Source: Sporolactobacillus shoreicorticis (GTDB lineage Bacteria > Bacillota > Bacilli > Bacillales > Sporolactobacillaceae). Taken from it: a DNA stretch of 64,000 nt. The notes beneath the pieces are model-generated. The model ran no database searches. It was not told the DNA's origin and was given only the letters and a program-made list of their open reading frames with translations. The position numbers and the translations under genes were made by a program. The DNA is taken from NCBI RefSeq assembly GCF_024125445.1, contig NZ_JAMXWM010000001.1, positions 1 through 64,000 of the forward strand, given 5' to 3'. Below are positions 37,499 to 47,196 of this stretch, in pieces; the first letter of the stretch is position 1, and the number at the start of each line of letters is the position of its first letter.

Positions 37499-38887
37499 AT
37501 GAAATTAGTATTGTTATCAGGAGGATCGGGTAAACGTCTGTGGCCGCTGTCTAATGATATCCGTTCCAAACAGTTTCTCAAGGTACTCAAGGCAGAAGCT
37601 GGGCAGAAACAGTCAATGGTTCAGCGTGTCTGGGAACAGCTGAAAGCGGTCCACTTGGAACAGGCCACGGTTATTGCTGCCTCTAATATGCAGAGTGAGA
37701 TGATCCGCAGTCAGCTTAATGACCATGTTCCGCTGATTATTGAACCGGAACGAAGAGATACATTTCCGGCTATAACACTTGCAGCCTCCTATCTTTATTC
37801 TGTTGCGCGCGTTGCCGCGGACGAGGTGGTAGCGGTTTTGCCGGTTGATCCATTTGTAGCTAACAGTTTCTTTGAACGAGTAAAGGATCTGCAAGAGGCA
37901 CTTGAAAAAACGGATGCGGAGCTTGCCTTGATCGGTGTACAGCCAACGTATCCTTCATCTAAATACGGATATATTGTTCCAGATCCTTCCTCAGATGAAT
38001 CTAATTATGAACATGTGAGTCATTTTACAGAGAAACCGACAGAACACGAGGCTGCTCGTCTTATTGAACAGCATGCGCTATGGAACTGCGGTGTTTTTGC
38101 TTTTAAACTTGGTCGTATGCTCGATCTGATGTCTGAGAAGGGAATGCCGCTTGAGTTTGAAAAAATGCAAAAACACTATTCGCTGCTGCCTAAGATCAGT
38201 TTTGATTATGAAGTGGTGGAAAAAGCGAAGTCTGTCGTTGTTCTCCCGTATTCTGGATATTGGAAGGATCTCGGCACATGGAACACGTTAACGGAAGAGA
38301 TGGCGTCCTCCCAAATTGGTAAAGGTGTCATTAGTGAAGCAACTGAAAATACTCATTTGATTAATGAATTGGATATTCCAGTCACGGTACACGGTGTAAA
38401 GAATCTGATTGTTGCTGCCAGCCCGGACGGGATTCTTGTATCCGATAAATCAATGAGCCCGCAAATTAAAGACTTGATCAGTGGATTTAATCAGCCGCCG
38501 ATGTATGAAGAACGCATGTGGGGATGGTCGAGAACACTTGATTATGCAAAGTATGCGAACGGGGAAGAGATGGTCACGAAACGTATCTGCATTGATGCCG
38601 GCAAAAACTCTACCTATCATTACCATCATCTTCGCGATGAAGTTTGGACGATTGTTAAGGGTGAGGGAGAGATCGCACTGGAGAATGCAATTACCCGTGT
38701 CAAAGCCGGTGATATTGTGCATCTTCCTGCTCAAAAGAAGCATGCCATTCGTGCGATTACTCAAGTTGAATTTATTGAAGTGCAGACAGGCAGGGGCATC
38801 AGCAATCAGGATTTTGTCCGCATCTGCTATAAATGGAAAGACGTCATTGAGCAGTTTTATAAATCAAAGGCGCAGGTTATTTCGTGA
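37499..38887 (+). CDS. manC: Mannose-1-phosphate guanylyltransferase / mannose-6-phosphate isomerase
   Basis: This 462-residue protein is the bifunctional type. The N-terminal nucleotidyltransferase (LLSGGSGKRLWPLSNDIRSK, TEKPTEHEA) makes GDP-mannose. The C-terminal cupin (YHYHHLRDEVWTIVKGEGEI) is the type II isomerase domain that supplies mannose-6-phosphate. The zinc-binding His residues and Glu are visible. A phosphomannomutase to connect the two products is not in the window and must be elsewhere. CAAGGGGG precedes the ATG. It feeds gmd and fcl. Confidence 0.93.
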   Translation: MKLVLLSGGSGKRLWPLSNDIRSKQFLKVLKAEAGQKQSMVQRVWEQLKAVHLEQATVIAASNMQSEMIRSQLNDHVPLIIEPERRDTFPAITLAASYLYSVARVAADEVVAVLPVDPFVANSFFERVKDLQEALEKTDAELALIGVQPTYPSSKYGYIVPDPSSDESNYEHVSHFTEKPTEHEAARLIEQHALWNCGVFAFKLGRMLDLMSEKGMPLEFEKMQKHYSLLPKISFDYEVVEKAKSVVVLPYSGYWKDLGTWNTLTEEMASSQIGKGVISEATENTHLINELDIPVTVHGVKNLIVAASPDGILVSDKSMSPQIKDLISGFNQPPMYEERMWGWSRTLDYAKYANGEEMVTKRICIDAGKNSTYHYHHLRDEVWTIVKGEGEIALENAITRVKAGDIVHLPAQKKHAIRAITQVEFIEVQTGRGISNQDFVRICYKWKDVIEQFYKSKAQVIS

Positions 38888-38960
38888 ATGAGATTCATGC
38901 ATGTGCAGGATGAAAAATTCTCTATCGTGGGCAGACAGGCAAGCAAGGAGGTGTTCGGAA

Positions 38961-40316
38961 TTGATTTTTCTCATGTATCTGGCGGCTTTTCTTTTTCCAC
39001 TTGATAATTTTCCGTTGATGTTTGGCGGAGGGTATAAGCCGATAGCCGTGCTCATCATCCTTATTTATGTTCTTGTTAATTTTCCTAAATTATTCAGAAT
39101 GAAATACAAAAGATCCGAGTGTTATATTTTATCCTTTTTTGTTATAAGTATTCTAATCTCCGCTGTTCAATGTGTCACGAATGGCTACCGCCTAGACGGA
39201 TTAATGGATGCGATTCAGTCTCTGGTATCCGGATTCGTCTGCTATGTGGGATTTAAATTGTTTGTGCAGCAGAATTCAAAGAGTGAAGCACAAATTACGA
39301 AGCTCTTTCTGTGGATCATTCGCGGTTACGCTGTTGCTGTATTCGTCGGATTACTTGAATTTATCTATATCTATGTTGTACCGAGCGGTGCAGTCAGCGA
39401 TGTCATTCATTTGTTTGTTGCGCGATCTGACTTTGCGACAACAGAAAGATTGCACTTTAGTTTTTCAGAACCGTCCTATATCAGTCTGCACACGAATCTG
39501 TTTCTGCTTCCTGCAGTAATTATTTTAAAAAAGAAGGGATTGCTCACACGCTATCATCAATTGATTGTACTGTCATTTATTACCTTATCTCTATTTTCAA
39601 TGTCGATTCGCTATTTTATTGACATTATTGTTTTTATGATTGCTTATCTGTTTCTGACAGCGTCAGCGAAGATATTGGTGAAAAGGATCGCTACTTTTGT
39701 TGTAATGCTTGCTGCTATTGTCACAATCGTTCAATTGATCTTCATTCAAAATGTTTTTCATATGAGTTCGGATCACTACTATCGAATGGCAAGTATGATT
39801 AAAAATCCGGATTCTTCAAACAGTGATCTATCAACGCAAATCAGAAAAACATATACCGCAATCGGCTTTGATTCATTCTATGATCATCCGTTACTCGGTT
39901 ATGGTTTAGGCAACTTTCACTATGCCTACGTTCGTCACTATACTTCTGTTGATCCCAGTCTGCTTGCAAAAGCTGATGAATTGAAAAACGCACGAACTGT
40001 TTATAATCTTGTTACCTACAACATGTATGCACGATTGTCATCAGAAATGGGATTAAGCGGTTTTTTGCTCATTGTTATGGTTATCTATCTGATGGTCAGC
40101 AAGAGAATGCGTAATTTTTCTCTATTGATGATGTTTCTGACTGTTTATTCTCAGCTGCAATTCGATTCCTTTGCACTTGTGCAGCTCTTCTTCTGGATTG
40201 CAATGATTCAAAGTCGCTACATTGCAGAGCTTCATGTCGGTGACGCCGATCATCTGCTGAACAGAGTCAAGGGAAAGATTAAGGCTCTTCGAAATCATCG
40301 AATTGAACCTGCCTGA
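38961..40316 (+). CDS. Wzy-type polysaccharide polymerase (EPS-2)
   Basis: This product of about 451 residues is strongly hydrophobic with about ten membrane helices. It has the O-antigen-polymerase segment GFDSFYDHPLLGYGLGNFHYAYV on the outer loop (about residues 310-332). The frame is open from an ATG at 38901, but a perfect AAGGAGGTG (38945-38953) lies 8 bases before a TTG at 38961, and the hydrophobic start FLMYLAAFLFPLDNFPL follows at once. I take the TTG as the start. It polymerises the EPS-2 repeat unit. Confidence 0.82.
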   Translation: MIFLMYLAAFLFPLDNFPLMFGGGYKPIAVLIILIYVLVNFPKLFRMKYKRSECYILSFFVISILISAVQCVTNGYRLDGLMDAIQSLVSGFVCYVGFKLFVQQNSKSEAQITKLFLWIIRGYAVAVFVGLLEFIYIYVVPSGAVSDVIHLFVARSDFATTERLHFSFSEPSYISLHTNLFLLPAVIILKKKGLLTRYHQLIVLSFITLSLFSMSIRYFIDIIVFMIAYLFLTASAKILVKRIATFVVMLAAIVTIVQLIFIQNVFHMSSDHYYRMASMIKNPDSSNSDLSTQIRKTYTAIGFDSFYDHPLLGYGLGNFHYAYVRHYTSVDPSLLAKADELKNARTVYNLVTYNMYARLSSEMGLSGFLLIVMVIYLMVSKRMRNFSLLMMFLTVYSQLQFDSFALVQLFFWIAMIQSRYIAELHVGDADHLLNRVKGKIKALRNHRIEPA

Positions 40317-40358
40317 CGTGAGCCGAGTGAAAAATAAAAGGATTCAAGGTGTTCTGTT

Positions 40359-41456
40359 ATGAAGCTATTAGTGAATGCTACCGCAAACGATGCCAGAGGT
40401 GCGCTGGCATTGACGGACAGTTTTTTAAAGGATATGAACGAACAGGTGGATTTTCTTAAGCAAAATCAGATCTTTCTTTATGTCCTTGTTTCGAATCAAA
40501 ATCTGGAGAGCTATGCAAACAACTACATTTCAATCCTTTTTAACAATTATCCTAAAAAAAGTTTGATTCATAAATACTATTTTGAGCATATTTATCTGCC
40601 TAAGTTTATTAAAAAAGAGAAGATCAGCACGTATCTGTCACTGCAGAACACGGCGATCAGGAAGGGGCCGTATAAACAGATTGTTCTGATTCACACCCCA
40701 TTGCCGTTCGAAAATCTAAGCATTCGTGATACAGATATTAAAAGCTATATTAAATACCATTTCATTCTTCGAACGATGCTGAAGCATCAGATTAAGCATA
40801 TGGATCAAATCTTTACGCAGACCGAATGGATGAAACGATCCGTCAATAAACTGTGCACCAATGAGCATATAAAGGTAATCCGGCCTTCCCTATGCCCGGT
40901 TAATGATTTATGCGGGCCGCTTCCTTCCGATCTGGAACGGTCAATTGATTTAAATAAACGAATTAAGCTTATTTATCCGACAAATGTTGATAAATACAAA
41001 AATAACGAACGGCTGGTCAAGGCAGTCAAGGCATATAATCGCACACACGATCAACACAAAGTGACCATTTACCTAACAGCTGAAGGCCAAAGCAGCCCTT
41101 CTGTTGTCTATATGGGTAAAGTCCCGTATGAATCAATGGGGAGTCTCTATAAAAAAATGAATGCACTTATTTTTCCGTCCTTAACGGAGACACTCGGATT
41201 GCCATTGCTTGAGGCACAATCCATACACTTGCCTATTTTAGTTGCTGATCGAGCCTACGCCAGAGAGATTTGTAAGAATAGTGCCATTTATTTTAACCCT
41301 GTTTCTATTGATGCGATGATTCAGGCGATCGAGCAGTTTATCAGTCAATGGCCAAAAAGACATAGCCAGAATCAACAAGTTATTAATGAAACAAAGCAAC
41401 GAACGGACTATACAGATTACATTAAGGTGATAAAGGAACAGGTGTATCATGGATAA
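40359..41456 (+). CDS. GT4 family glycosyltransferase
   Basis: This 365-residue GT-B enzyme starts KLLVNATANDARGALALTDSFL and has IKLIYPTNVDKYKNNERLV followed by FPSLTETLGLPLLEAQSIHLPILVAD, the group 1 donor site with its EX7E glutamates. The glycine-rich acceptor loop is reduced compared with most relatives. Substrates cannot be assigned. It is followed by three family-2 transferases. Confidence 0.83.
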   Translation: MKLLVNATANDARGALALTDSFLKDMNEQVDFLKQNQIFLYVLVSNQNLESYANNYISILFNNYPKKSLIHKYYFEHIYLPKFIKKEKISTYLSLQNTAIRKGPYKQIVLIHTPLPFENLSIRDTDIKSYIKYHFILRTMLKHQIKHMDQIFTQTEWMKRSVNKLCTNEHIKVIRPSLCPVNDLCGPLPSDLERSIDLNKRIKLIYPTNVDKYKNNERLVKAVKAYNRTHDQHKVTIYLTAEGQSSPSVVYMGKVPYESMGSLYKKMNALIFPSLTETLGLPLLEAQSIHLPILVADRAYAREICKNSAIYFNPVSIDAMIQAIEQFISQWPKRHSQNQQVINETKQRTDYTDYIKVIKEQVYHG

Positions 41457-41484
41457 TTTCTAATTCAAGAGGTGGCGTGCCAAT

Positions 41485-42450
41485 ATGGAAGGGATATCTG
41501 TTGTTATGTCTTGCTATAACGAGAGACTAAGCTGGGTGGAAATGAGCATTCATTCGATCTTGATTCAGAATTATGACGAATTAGAATTAATCATCGTTCT
41601 TGATTGCCCGGAGAACAGTCAGTTAAGAAATTTTCTAACATCGATCAGCCAATCTGAAGAGAGAATACATCTGATTATGAATCAAAGAAATTTAGGCCTC
41701 GCTGAAAGCTTAAACAAAGGAATTGCGCAGGCCAAGTATCATTACATAGCGCGAATGGATGCGGATGATATAAGTTTACCTGAAAGACTGGATTGCCAAA
41801 TGAACTATATGCAGGAAAAAAATTTGGATATTTGCGGCACTCAGGTCATTGTAATCGATGAAATGGATCATGAAAAGAAGATATTAAGACACTCTACATC
41901 TGATTATTGGATTAAGAAAGAGCTGAGGTTTTTCGATCCGATGATCCATCCAACGTGGCTCGTTAAAAAAAGTGTTTTTGATGAACTGAATGGCTACCTT
42001 CCCTTTCGAATCAGTGAAGATTATGACTTTTTAATTAGAGCTGCAATGAAAAATTTTAAGATAGGAAACTTAAATGCTGCACTTGTAAAATACAGAAGAA
42101 GATCAGGGAGCTTGACACATTCCAAAGCATTGGATGCCTATCTTACAAATGCCTACATATTAAATAAATTAAAGAATAAGACACCATTTGACGGGTGCAA
42201 AAAAATAAAGTTCAGTGAGGAAGAAAATAAGCAATTCTATGACCAATTAAAAACTATTTACAGTGAAAAAAATAGAATTCGGCGAGTTGCAAAATTATTG
42301 ATTGGTTTCGGTCATGATAATCTAACAAGAATCTTTTTTACACAAAGAATATTAGAAACGCTAAGTATAAAAATGCAGAATATAAAAGTTTTTTTTAAAA
42401 ATTTTCTCTGGTTCAACCAAATAACCAAAGGAACTGTGAAAAATGAATAG
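41485..42450 (+). CDS. GT2 family glycosyltransferase
   Basis: This 321-residue GT-A enzyme has SVVMSCYNERLSWVEMSIHS, LIIVLDCPEN, NLGLAESLNKGI and the DxD metal site ARMDADDIS, followed by ISEDYDFLIRAA, the likely catalytic-base region. It should add a hexose to the EPS-2 repeat unit. A GAGGTGG ribosome site precedes it, and it overlaps the next gene by 8 bases. Confidence 0.87.
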   Translation: MEGISVVMSCYNERLSWVEMSIHSILIQNYDELELIIVLDCPENSQLRNFLTSISQSEERIHLIMNQRNLGLAESLNKGIAQAKYHYIARMDADDISLPERLDCQMNYMQEKNLDICGTQVIVIDEMDHEKKILRHSTSDYWIKKELRFFDPMIHPTWLVKKSVFDELNGYLPFRISEDYDFLIRAAMKNFKIGNLNAALVKYRRRSGSLTHSKALDAYLTNAYILNKLKNKTPFDGCKKIKFSEEENKQFYDQLKTIYSEKNRIRRVAKLLIGFGHDNLTRIFFTQRILETLSIKMQNIKVFFKNFLWFNQITKGTVKNE

Positions 42451-43450
42451 ACCATTAGTAAGTATTATCATCCCTATCTATAATGTCGAAGCCTACCTTG
42501 AACGGTGTCTGATTTCAATTATCCGCCAAACCTATACCAACATTGAAATACTTGCTATTAATGACGGGTCCACAGATCGATCGGATCAAATTCTTCATGC
42601 ATTTCAGAAGAAGGATCAAAGAATTCGAATCATAGAGAAAACAAATGGAGGACAGGCCAGCGCTCGCAATCTAGGCCTTGATCTGGCTAATGGAGAATAT
42701 CTTCTGATGGTGGACAGCGATGATTATATTGATGCGGATACGGTGAATCAATGCTTAATGACCATGGTTCAAAATCAATACGATCTTATTATTTTTGACT
42801 TCTACCAAATGAAAGCTAATGGTCATAAAAAAAGAATTTACAACGGGACAGGTCTGCATGATGCCGGAACGGTACCCTGGAACAAGTTTTATAAAAAGAT
42901 ATTATGGGAGGACCTTCGCTTCCCAGAAGGATACTGGTACGAAGATCTTGGCATCGTACCGGCAGTTGTTGCACGAGCGAAAAAAATCGGAAAACTCGAT
43001 GAATCTCTTTATTATTATGAAACAGGGCGCAAAGAATCTCAAACCAATTTACTGGCAACTGAAAAATTGTTTGATATTATTTCAATGGTAGAGAATGTGT
43101 ATGAAGAAATGAAAAAAAATAAACTTCATGTGAAAAATAAGGATTTGGAAGTTTTATTTTTCAGACATCTTTTTTATGCAACCCTATTACTTAAGGTACC
43201 CTATATTGAGAATCATGTGGCAAGAAAGAAGTTGATTATGAAAGTAAGTGCAACAATGAACGCCTATTTCCCTAATTGGAAGTACCCCAGCTTTGTCGAT
43301 GGAAATTTTATCACTAATCTTCTCATTAAGCTATCCATTTCGTGCTACCTGCATCATTTCATCCTATTGGGAAATTTATTTTGGAAATATCCCAAAAAAA
43401 TAAAAAATACATTGCTCGAAATTTCAAATTCTAGAGTAAATGCCGACTAA
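42443..43450 (+). CDS. GT2 family glycosyltransferase
   Basis: This 335-residue GT-A enzyme has SIIIPIYNVEAYLERCLISI, INDGSTDRS, GGQASARNLGL and the metal site MVDSDDYI, followed by NKFYKKILWEDLRFPEGYWYED. The C-terminal 80 residues include hydrophobic segments that may touch the membrane. It is related in layout to the next gene, and the two may be old duplicates. Substrate unknown. Confidence 0.88.
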   Translation: MNRPLVSIIIPIYNVEAYLERCLISIIRQTYTNIEILAINDGSTDRSDQILHAFQKKDQRIRIIEKTNGGQASARNLGLDLANGEYLLMVDSDDYIDADTVNQCLMTMVQNQYDLIIFDFYQMKANGHKKRIYNGTGLHDAGTVPWNKFYKKILWEDLRFPEGYWYEDLGIVPAVVARAKKIGKLDESLYYYETGRKESQTNLLATEKLFDIISMVENVYEEMKKNKLHVKNKDLEVLFFRHLFYATLLLKVPYIENHVARKKLIMKVSATMNAYFPNWKYPSFVDGNFITNLLIKLSISCYLHHFILLGNLFWKYPKKIKNTLLEISNSRVNAD

Positions 43451-43481
43451 ATCAATCGCTTGAAAAGGAGAAGAAGTAAGG

Positions 43482-44537
43482 ATGAATACTCCATTAATAA
43501 GTGTCATTGTCCCAGTATTCAATGTTGAGAAGTATTTGTCTCGATGTGTTCAAAGCATTCTTCACCAGACGTATACCAATCTTGAAATCTTATTAATTGA
43601 TGATGGATCAATTGATCACTCAGGAGAAATTTGTGATCATTTCGCGTTGCAAGATAATAGGGTGAAGGTCATTCATAAAAAAAATGGCGGGTTATCAGAT
43701 GCGAGAAATGTTGGGTTAACAACCGCTTCGGGAAGCTATATCAGCTTTATCGACAGTGATGATTTTATACATAAGGATATGCTTCATATAATGATTGATA
43801 CGAGTATTCATCATCAAAGTGATGTTGTGGAAGTGGGATATAGAGAGGTGTTCAACGATCAGAATGCCTTAACAGATCAAATAAGCAATACTCCGAATGA
43901 TGTAACGTCTTATGAAACAAAGAATGCTGTTGTTAACTGTCTACTTAATCACCACTCAATTATTAATGTCTGGAACAAATTGTACAAAAAAGAATTATGG
44001 GATCACATCCGTTTCCCAGTAGGAAAATTTTATGAAGATTATTTTGTAACGTATAAAATTATCAATTCAGTAAATAAAGTCGTGGAAATAAATCAAGAAA
44101 TGTACTTCTATTTCCAGAGAAAAGACAGCATTATGGGTTCATCCTTCTCTTTACAGAAATTCGAAAATCATTTTGAGGCAAATTTAAAAATGATGAACTA
44201 TATAGCCGATCACCATTCGGAATTGTTGCCTCTTGCCAGCATTAGATATTATGAGACGGCCATTGTCTTTCTCTTTGACCTTTTAGATAAGAAGAAGGGG
44301 ATTGCCAATTATAGAGTCATAGCCAGTAGGGCCAGAAAAGAATTATTGAACAGCAGACGTTATATAAACAATAGCACTGAATTTAAAAAACTGTGCAGGA
44401 CGTATCTGAATGATCATTTTGAGGAGTTTATGAGAAGAAGAAAAAGAGTGATTAGAAATTTACGGTTACTTAAACAATCCAATTGGTCTTTCTATGTTAT
44501 TAAAAATTTGCGGGCGGCATTCAGCAAGAAAACATGA
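43482..44537 (+). CDS. GT2 family glycosyltransferase
   Basis: This 351-residue GT-A enzyme resembles the preceding gene throughout its catalytic half: SVIVPVFNVEKYLSRCVQSI, IDDGSIDHS, GGLSDARNVGL, FIDSDDFI and NKLYKKELWDHIRFPVGKFYED. It is preceded by AAAAGGAGAAG. The basic C-terminus (about residues 300-351) is typical of EPS family-2 enzymes. Substrate unknown. About 107 bases without a gene separate it from the pyruvyl transferase. Confidence 0.88.
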   Translation: MNTPLISVIVPVFNVEKYLSRCVQSILHQTYTNLEILLIDDGSIDHSGEICDHFALQDNRVKVIHKKNGGLSDARNVGLTTASGSYISFIDSDDFIHKDMLHIMIDTSIHHQSDVVEVGYREVFNDQNALTDQISNTPNDVTSYETKNAVVNCLLNHHSIINVWNKLYKKELWDHIRFPVGKFYEDYFVTYKIINSVNKVVEINQEMYFYFQRKDSIMGSSFSLQKFENHFEANLKMMNYIADHHSELLPLASIRYYETAIVFLFDLLDKKKGIANYRVIASRARKELLNSRRYINNSTEFKKLCRTYLNDHFEEFMRRRKRVIRNLRLLKQSNWSFYVIKNLRAAFSKKT

Positions 44538-44644
44538 AATTTTTTGCAGACATTGTAATGCTGGTGTTATGGGGCAATTTATATAGTTAAACAAAATAAA
44601 AAAGTCAATCGTGACTACATTGCTAGAACAAGAGGAGTATTTAT

Positions 44645-45733
44645 ATGGCGAATGTCATGAAAAATTACCTGAAGTATAATTTGATCTTCACAGCCAGGGA
44701 AATAAAGCATTTTTTTATTGATTCACATAACATCGCTCAGCTTGATCAAAATCATACAAAAAAAATCTATGTCATGGCGACCCCAACGCATGGCAACTTG
44801 GGCGATCAGGCTATTGCCTTTGCTCAGAATAAGTTCATTCAAGAAAATTTCAGAGACTATTCTTATATAGAAGTACCCTATGATGACGTTATCAGAAATG
44901 TGAACTATATTAAAAAAAATATGAACAAAGATGATATTATTTTTATTCCTGGCGGCGGGAACATGGGGGATATGTATTATTGGGAGGAAAGGGTAAGACG
45001 GTATATCATACGCTCTTTTAAACATAACTTAATTATTTCATTTCCGCAGACAATCAGCTTTAGCGCTACATATACCGGAAAACATGAGTTAAAAAAAACG
45101 ATCCGCATTTATAAGAACAATCATCATTTGCTGATTGTTGCCAGAGAAACAAAATCATATGAGTCTATGAAAAAAATATTCGGTGCTGAGAAAGTTCGGT
45201 TGACGCCGGACATTGTTCTTAGCCTGAATGAAAGAAAAGAATCCGTGAGAGCAGGAATTCTCTTGTGTTTCAGAAGCGACGAAGAACAGTTTGTAAAAAA
45301 AGATCTGAAAGCAAATTTGATGAAAATGCTGCAATCGAAAGGTGAAACGATAAAAAAGACAGATACAGTAGTGAACCGAAGAGTTACCGCAAAAGTGAGG
45401 CCAACTGAACTAAATCGAATATGGAATCAATTTAGATCTTCTGAAGTTGTGTTAACAGATAGACTGCATGGCATGATTTTCTGTGCCATTACAGGTACTC
45501 CATGTATCGTTTTTAAAAATGCAAATCATAAAATTGAGTACAGTTATAAAAACTGGTTAGAAACGGTGCCATTTATTCGATTTGTCGATGTGCATCAACT
45601 TACGGATATTAAAGATCTCGAAAGAATCATTGATGATTTGCGGCATCTTGATCGAGAACAAAGAATTTGTCCTGACTTTACGAAGCAATTTTCTCCGTTA
45701 ATTGAATCTATTAATAAGGCTAAGGTTGAATAA
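44645..45733 (+). CDS. Polysaccharide pyruvyl transferase family protein (EPS-2)
   Basis: This 362-residue protein has the family pattern: ATPTHGNLGDQAIAFAQNKF near the N-terminus, IFIPGGGNMGDMYYWEE, FPQTISF, and LTDRLHGMIFCAITGTPCIVF with the conserved RLHG. Members such as EpsO and ExoV add pyruvate ketals to EPS sugars. AGAGGAG precedes the ATG. It is considerably longer than the EPS-1 pyruvyl transferase and only distantly similar, so the two operons probably modify different sugars. Confidence 0.87.
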   Translation: MANVMKNYLKYNLIFTAREIKHFFIDSHNIAQLDQNHTKKIYVMATPTHGNLGDQAIAFAQNKFIQENFRDYSYIEVPYDDVIRNVNYIKKNMNKDDIIFIPGGGNMGDMYYWEERVRRYIIRSFKHNLIISFPQTISFSATYTGKHELKKTIRIYKNNHHLLIVARETKSYESMKKIFGAEKVRLTPDIVLSLNERKESVRAGILLCFRSDEEQFVKKDLKANLMKMLQSKGETIKKTDTVVNRRVTAKVRPTELNRIWNQFRSSEVVLTDRLHGMIFCAITGTPCIVFKNANHKIEYSYKNWLETVPFIRFVDVHQLTDIKDLERIIDDLRHLDREQRICPDFTKQFSPLIESINKAKVE

Positions 45734-45734
45734 G

Positions 45735-47150
45735 ATGAATAAATACAAGAAGCTTGCGGCAAACTCGATTATTTTTGCTATTGGCAACTTAGGCAGCAAA
45801 CTCATTTCGCTTTTACTGATCCCTCTTTATACCTATTATTTGTCAACAGCACAATATGGCACGGTTGATTTGATTACGACAACACTGGGTTTGCTTCTGC
45901 CCGTATTCACATTAAGTATTTATGATGCCGTCTTGCGATTTGTCATGGACCGTGGCTATGACAAATCAATTATTTTGAACAATGCTCTGATATTAACTTT
46001 GCTTGGTTTTCTAGTCGCATTGCTTTTTTATCCACTGTTTAAAATCTTATTCCCTTTCAGCAACTATATGCTGCTGTTCTATCTGTATTTGCTTACAGAG
46101 TGTATCAACAGCTCGTTCCTTCAATTTGTCAGAGCGACAGGCAAGGTCGCGCTGTTTGCCGCAAATGGAATGATCAGTGCGGTCGTTGTTTTGCTGGGCA
46201 ATCTCATCTTCATGGTGTTTCTGCATTTGGGCATAGAAGGATATCTTCTTTCCTTAATCAGTGCTGATCTCATTAGCTGCCTGATCGTTCTCTTTGCAGG
46301 TGATATCATTTCAAATCTGTCTTATAAAAAGATCAGTCGACCGAGATTGAAGGAAATGCTTTTATACAGTATGCCGCTCATTCCCAATGCACTGATGTGG
46401 TGGGTAATGGGCGTGTCCGATCGTTATCTGGTGGCTTATTTTGTCGGAATCAGCGCGAATGGCTTGTATGCAGTCGCAAATAAAATTCCCAATCTATTGA
46501 GTATGGTAAATACAATTTTTTTTCAGGCATGGCAAATGTCTGCCATTGAAGAGGCGGATGCTGCGGACAAGTCCAAATTTTATACAGATATTTTCAATTT
46601 CTTGTCTACTTTAATGCTCCTTGTAACCTCGATACTTCTCGTATTTCTAAAACCAATTCTCCAATTCTGCGTGTCAGCACAGTATTATACTGCGTGGAAG
46701 TATGTACCTTTTTTACTGTTTGGGGTCATCTTTTCCAGTTTCTCGGGCTTTCTGGGTACTAATTATATTGCGGCAAAAAAAACATTTGGTGTTTTCAGAA
46801 CATCAATCATCGGTGCTGTAGTCAACCTTAGCGGCAATCTGATTCTAATTCCGCTGATTGGGGTTAATGGTGCGTCATTGGCAACAATGTTCAGCTTTAT
46901 GGTGATGTGGCTGTTAAGAATTGTGGAGACGAGACAATTCGTCGTAATTAAGATAAATAGTCCTTTATTATTGCTCAGTTTCGCCATGATTTGTCTTCAA
47001 ACGGGGATTCTTTACTGGCAGATACCGCTCGAGTATCTCTGGCAGGTAGTTTTATTCATTGGTCTGCTTGTCATCAACAAAGGTGAACTCATTCCCATTT
47101 ATAACAAAGTTATCATTCGGTTAATCAAAAAAGTGCTGCCTTCTCGATAA
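45735..47150 (+). CDS. Wzx-type flippase (EPS-2)
   Basis: This 471-residue membrane protein has about 12-14 helices and the MOP-family opening KLAANSIIFAIGNLGSKLISLLLIPLYTYYLSTAQYG. It should flip the EPS-2 lipid-linked unit. The ATG at 45735 directly follows the stop of the pyruvyl transferase; the upstream open part of the frame overlaps that gene and is not part of the domain. It differs clearly in sequence from the EPS-1 flippase, in line with a different repeat unit. Confidence 0.87.
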   Translation: MNKYKKLAANSIIFAIGNLGSKLISLLLIPLYTYYLSTAQYGTVDLITTTLGLLLPVFTLSIYDAVLRFVMDRGYDKSIILNNALILTLLGFLVALLFYPLFKILFPFSNYMLLFYLYLLTECINSSFLQFVRATGKVALFAANGMISAVVVLLGNLIFMVFLHLGIEGYLLSLISADLISCLIVLFAGDIISNLSYKKISRPRLKEMLLYSMPLIPNALMWWVMGVSDRYLVAYFVGISANGLYAVANKIPNLLSMVNTIFFQAWQMSAIEEADAADKSKFYTDIFNFLSTLMLLVTSILLVFLKPILQFCVSAQYYTAWKYVPFLLFGVIFSSFSGFLGTNYIAAKKTFGVFRTSIIGAVVNLSGNLILIPLIGVNGASLATMFSFMVMWLLRIVETRQFVVIKINSPLLLLSFAMICLQTGILYWQIPLEYLWQVVLFIGLLVINKGELIPIYNKVIIRLIKKVLPSR

Positions 47151-47196
47151 CCATAGAATGACAGAAGATTCACACGAAAAAAGCGGAGGGATTCGG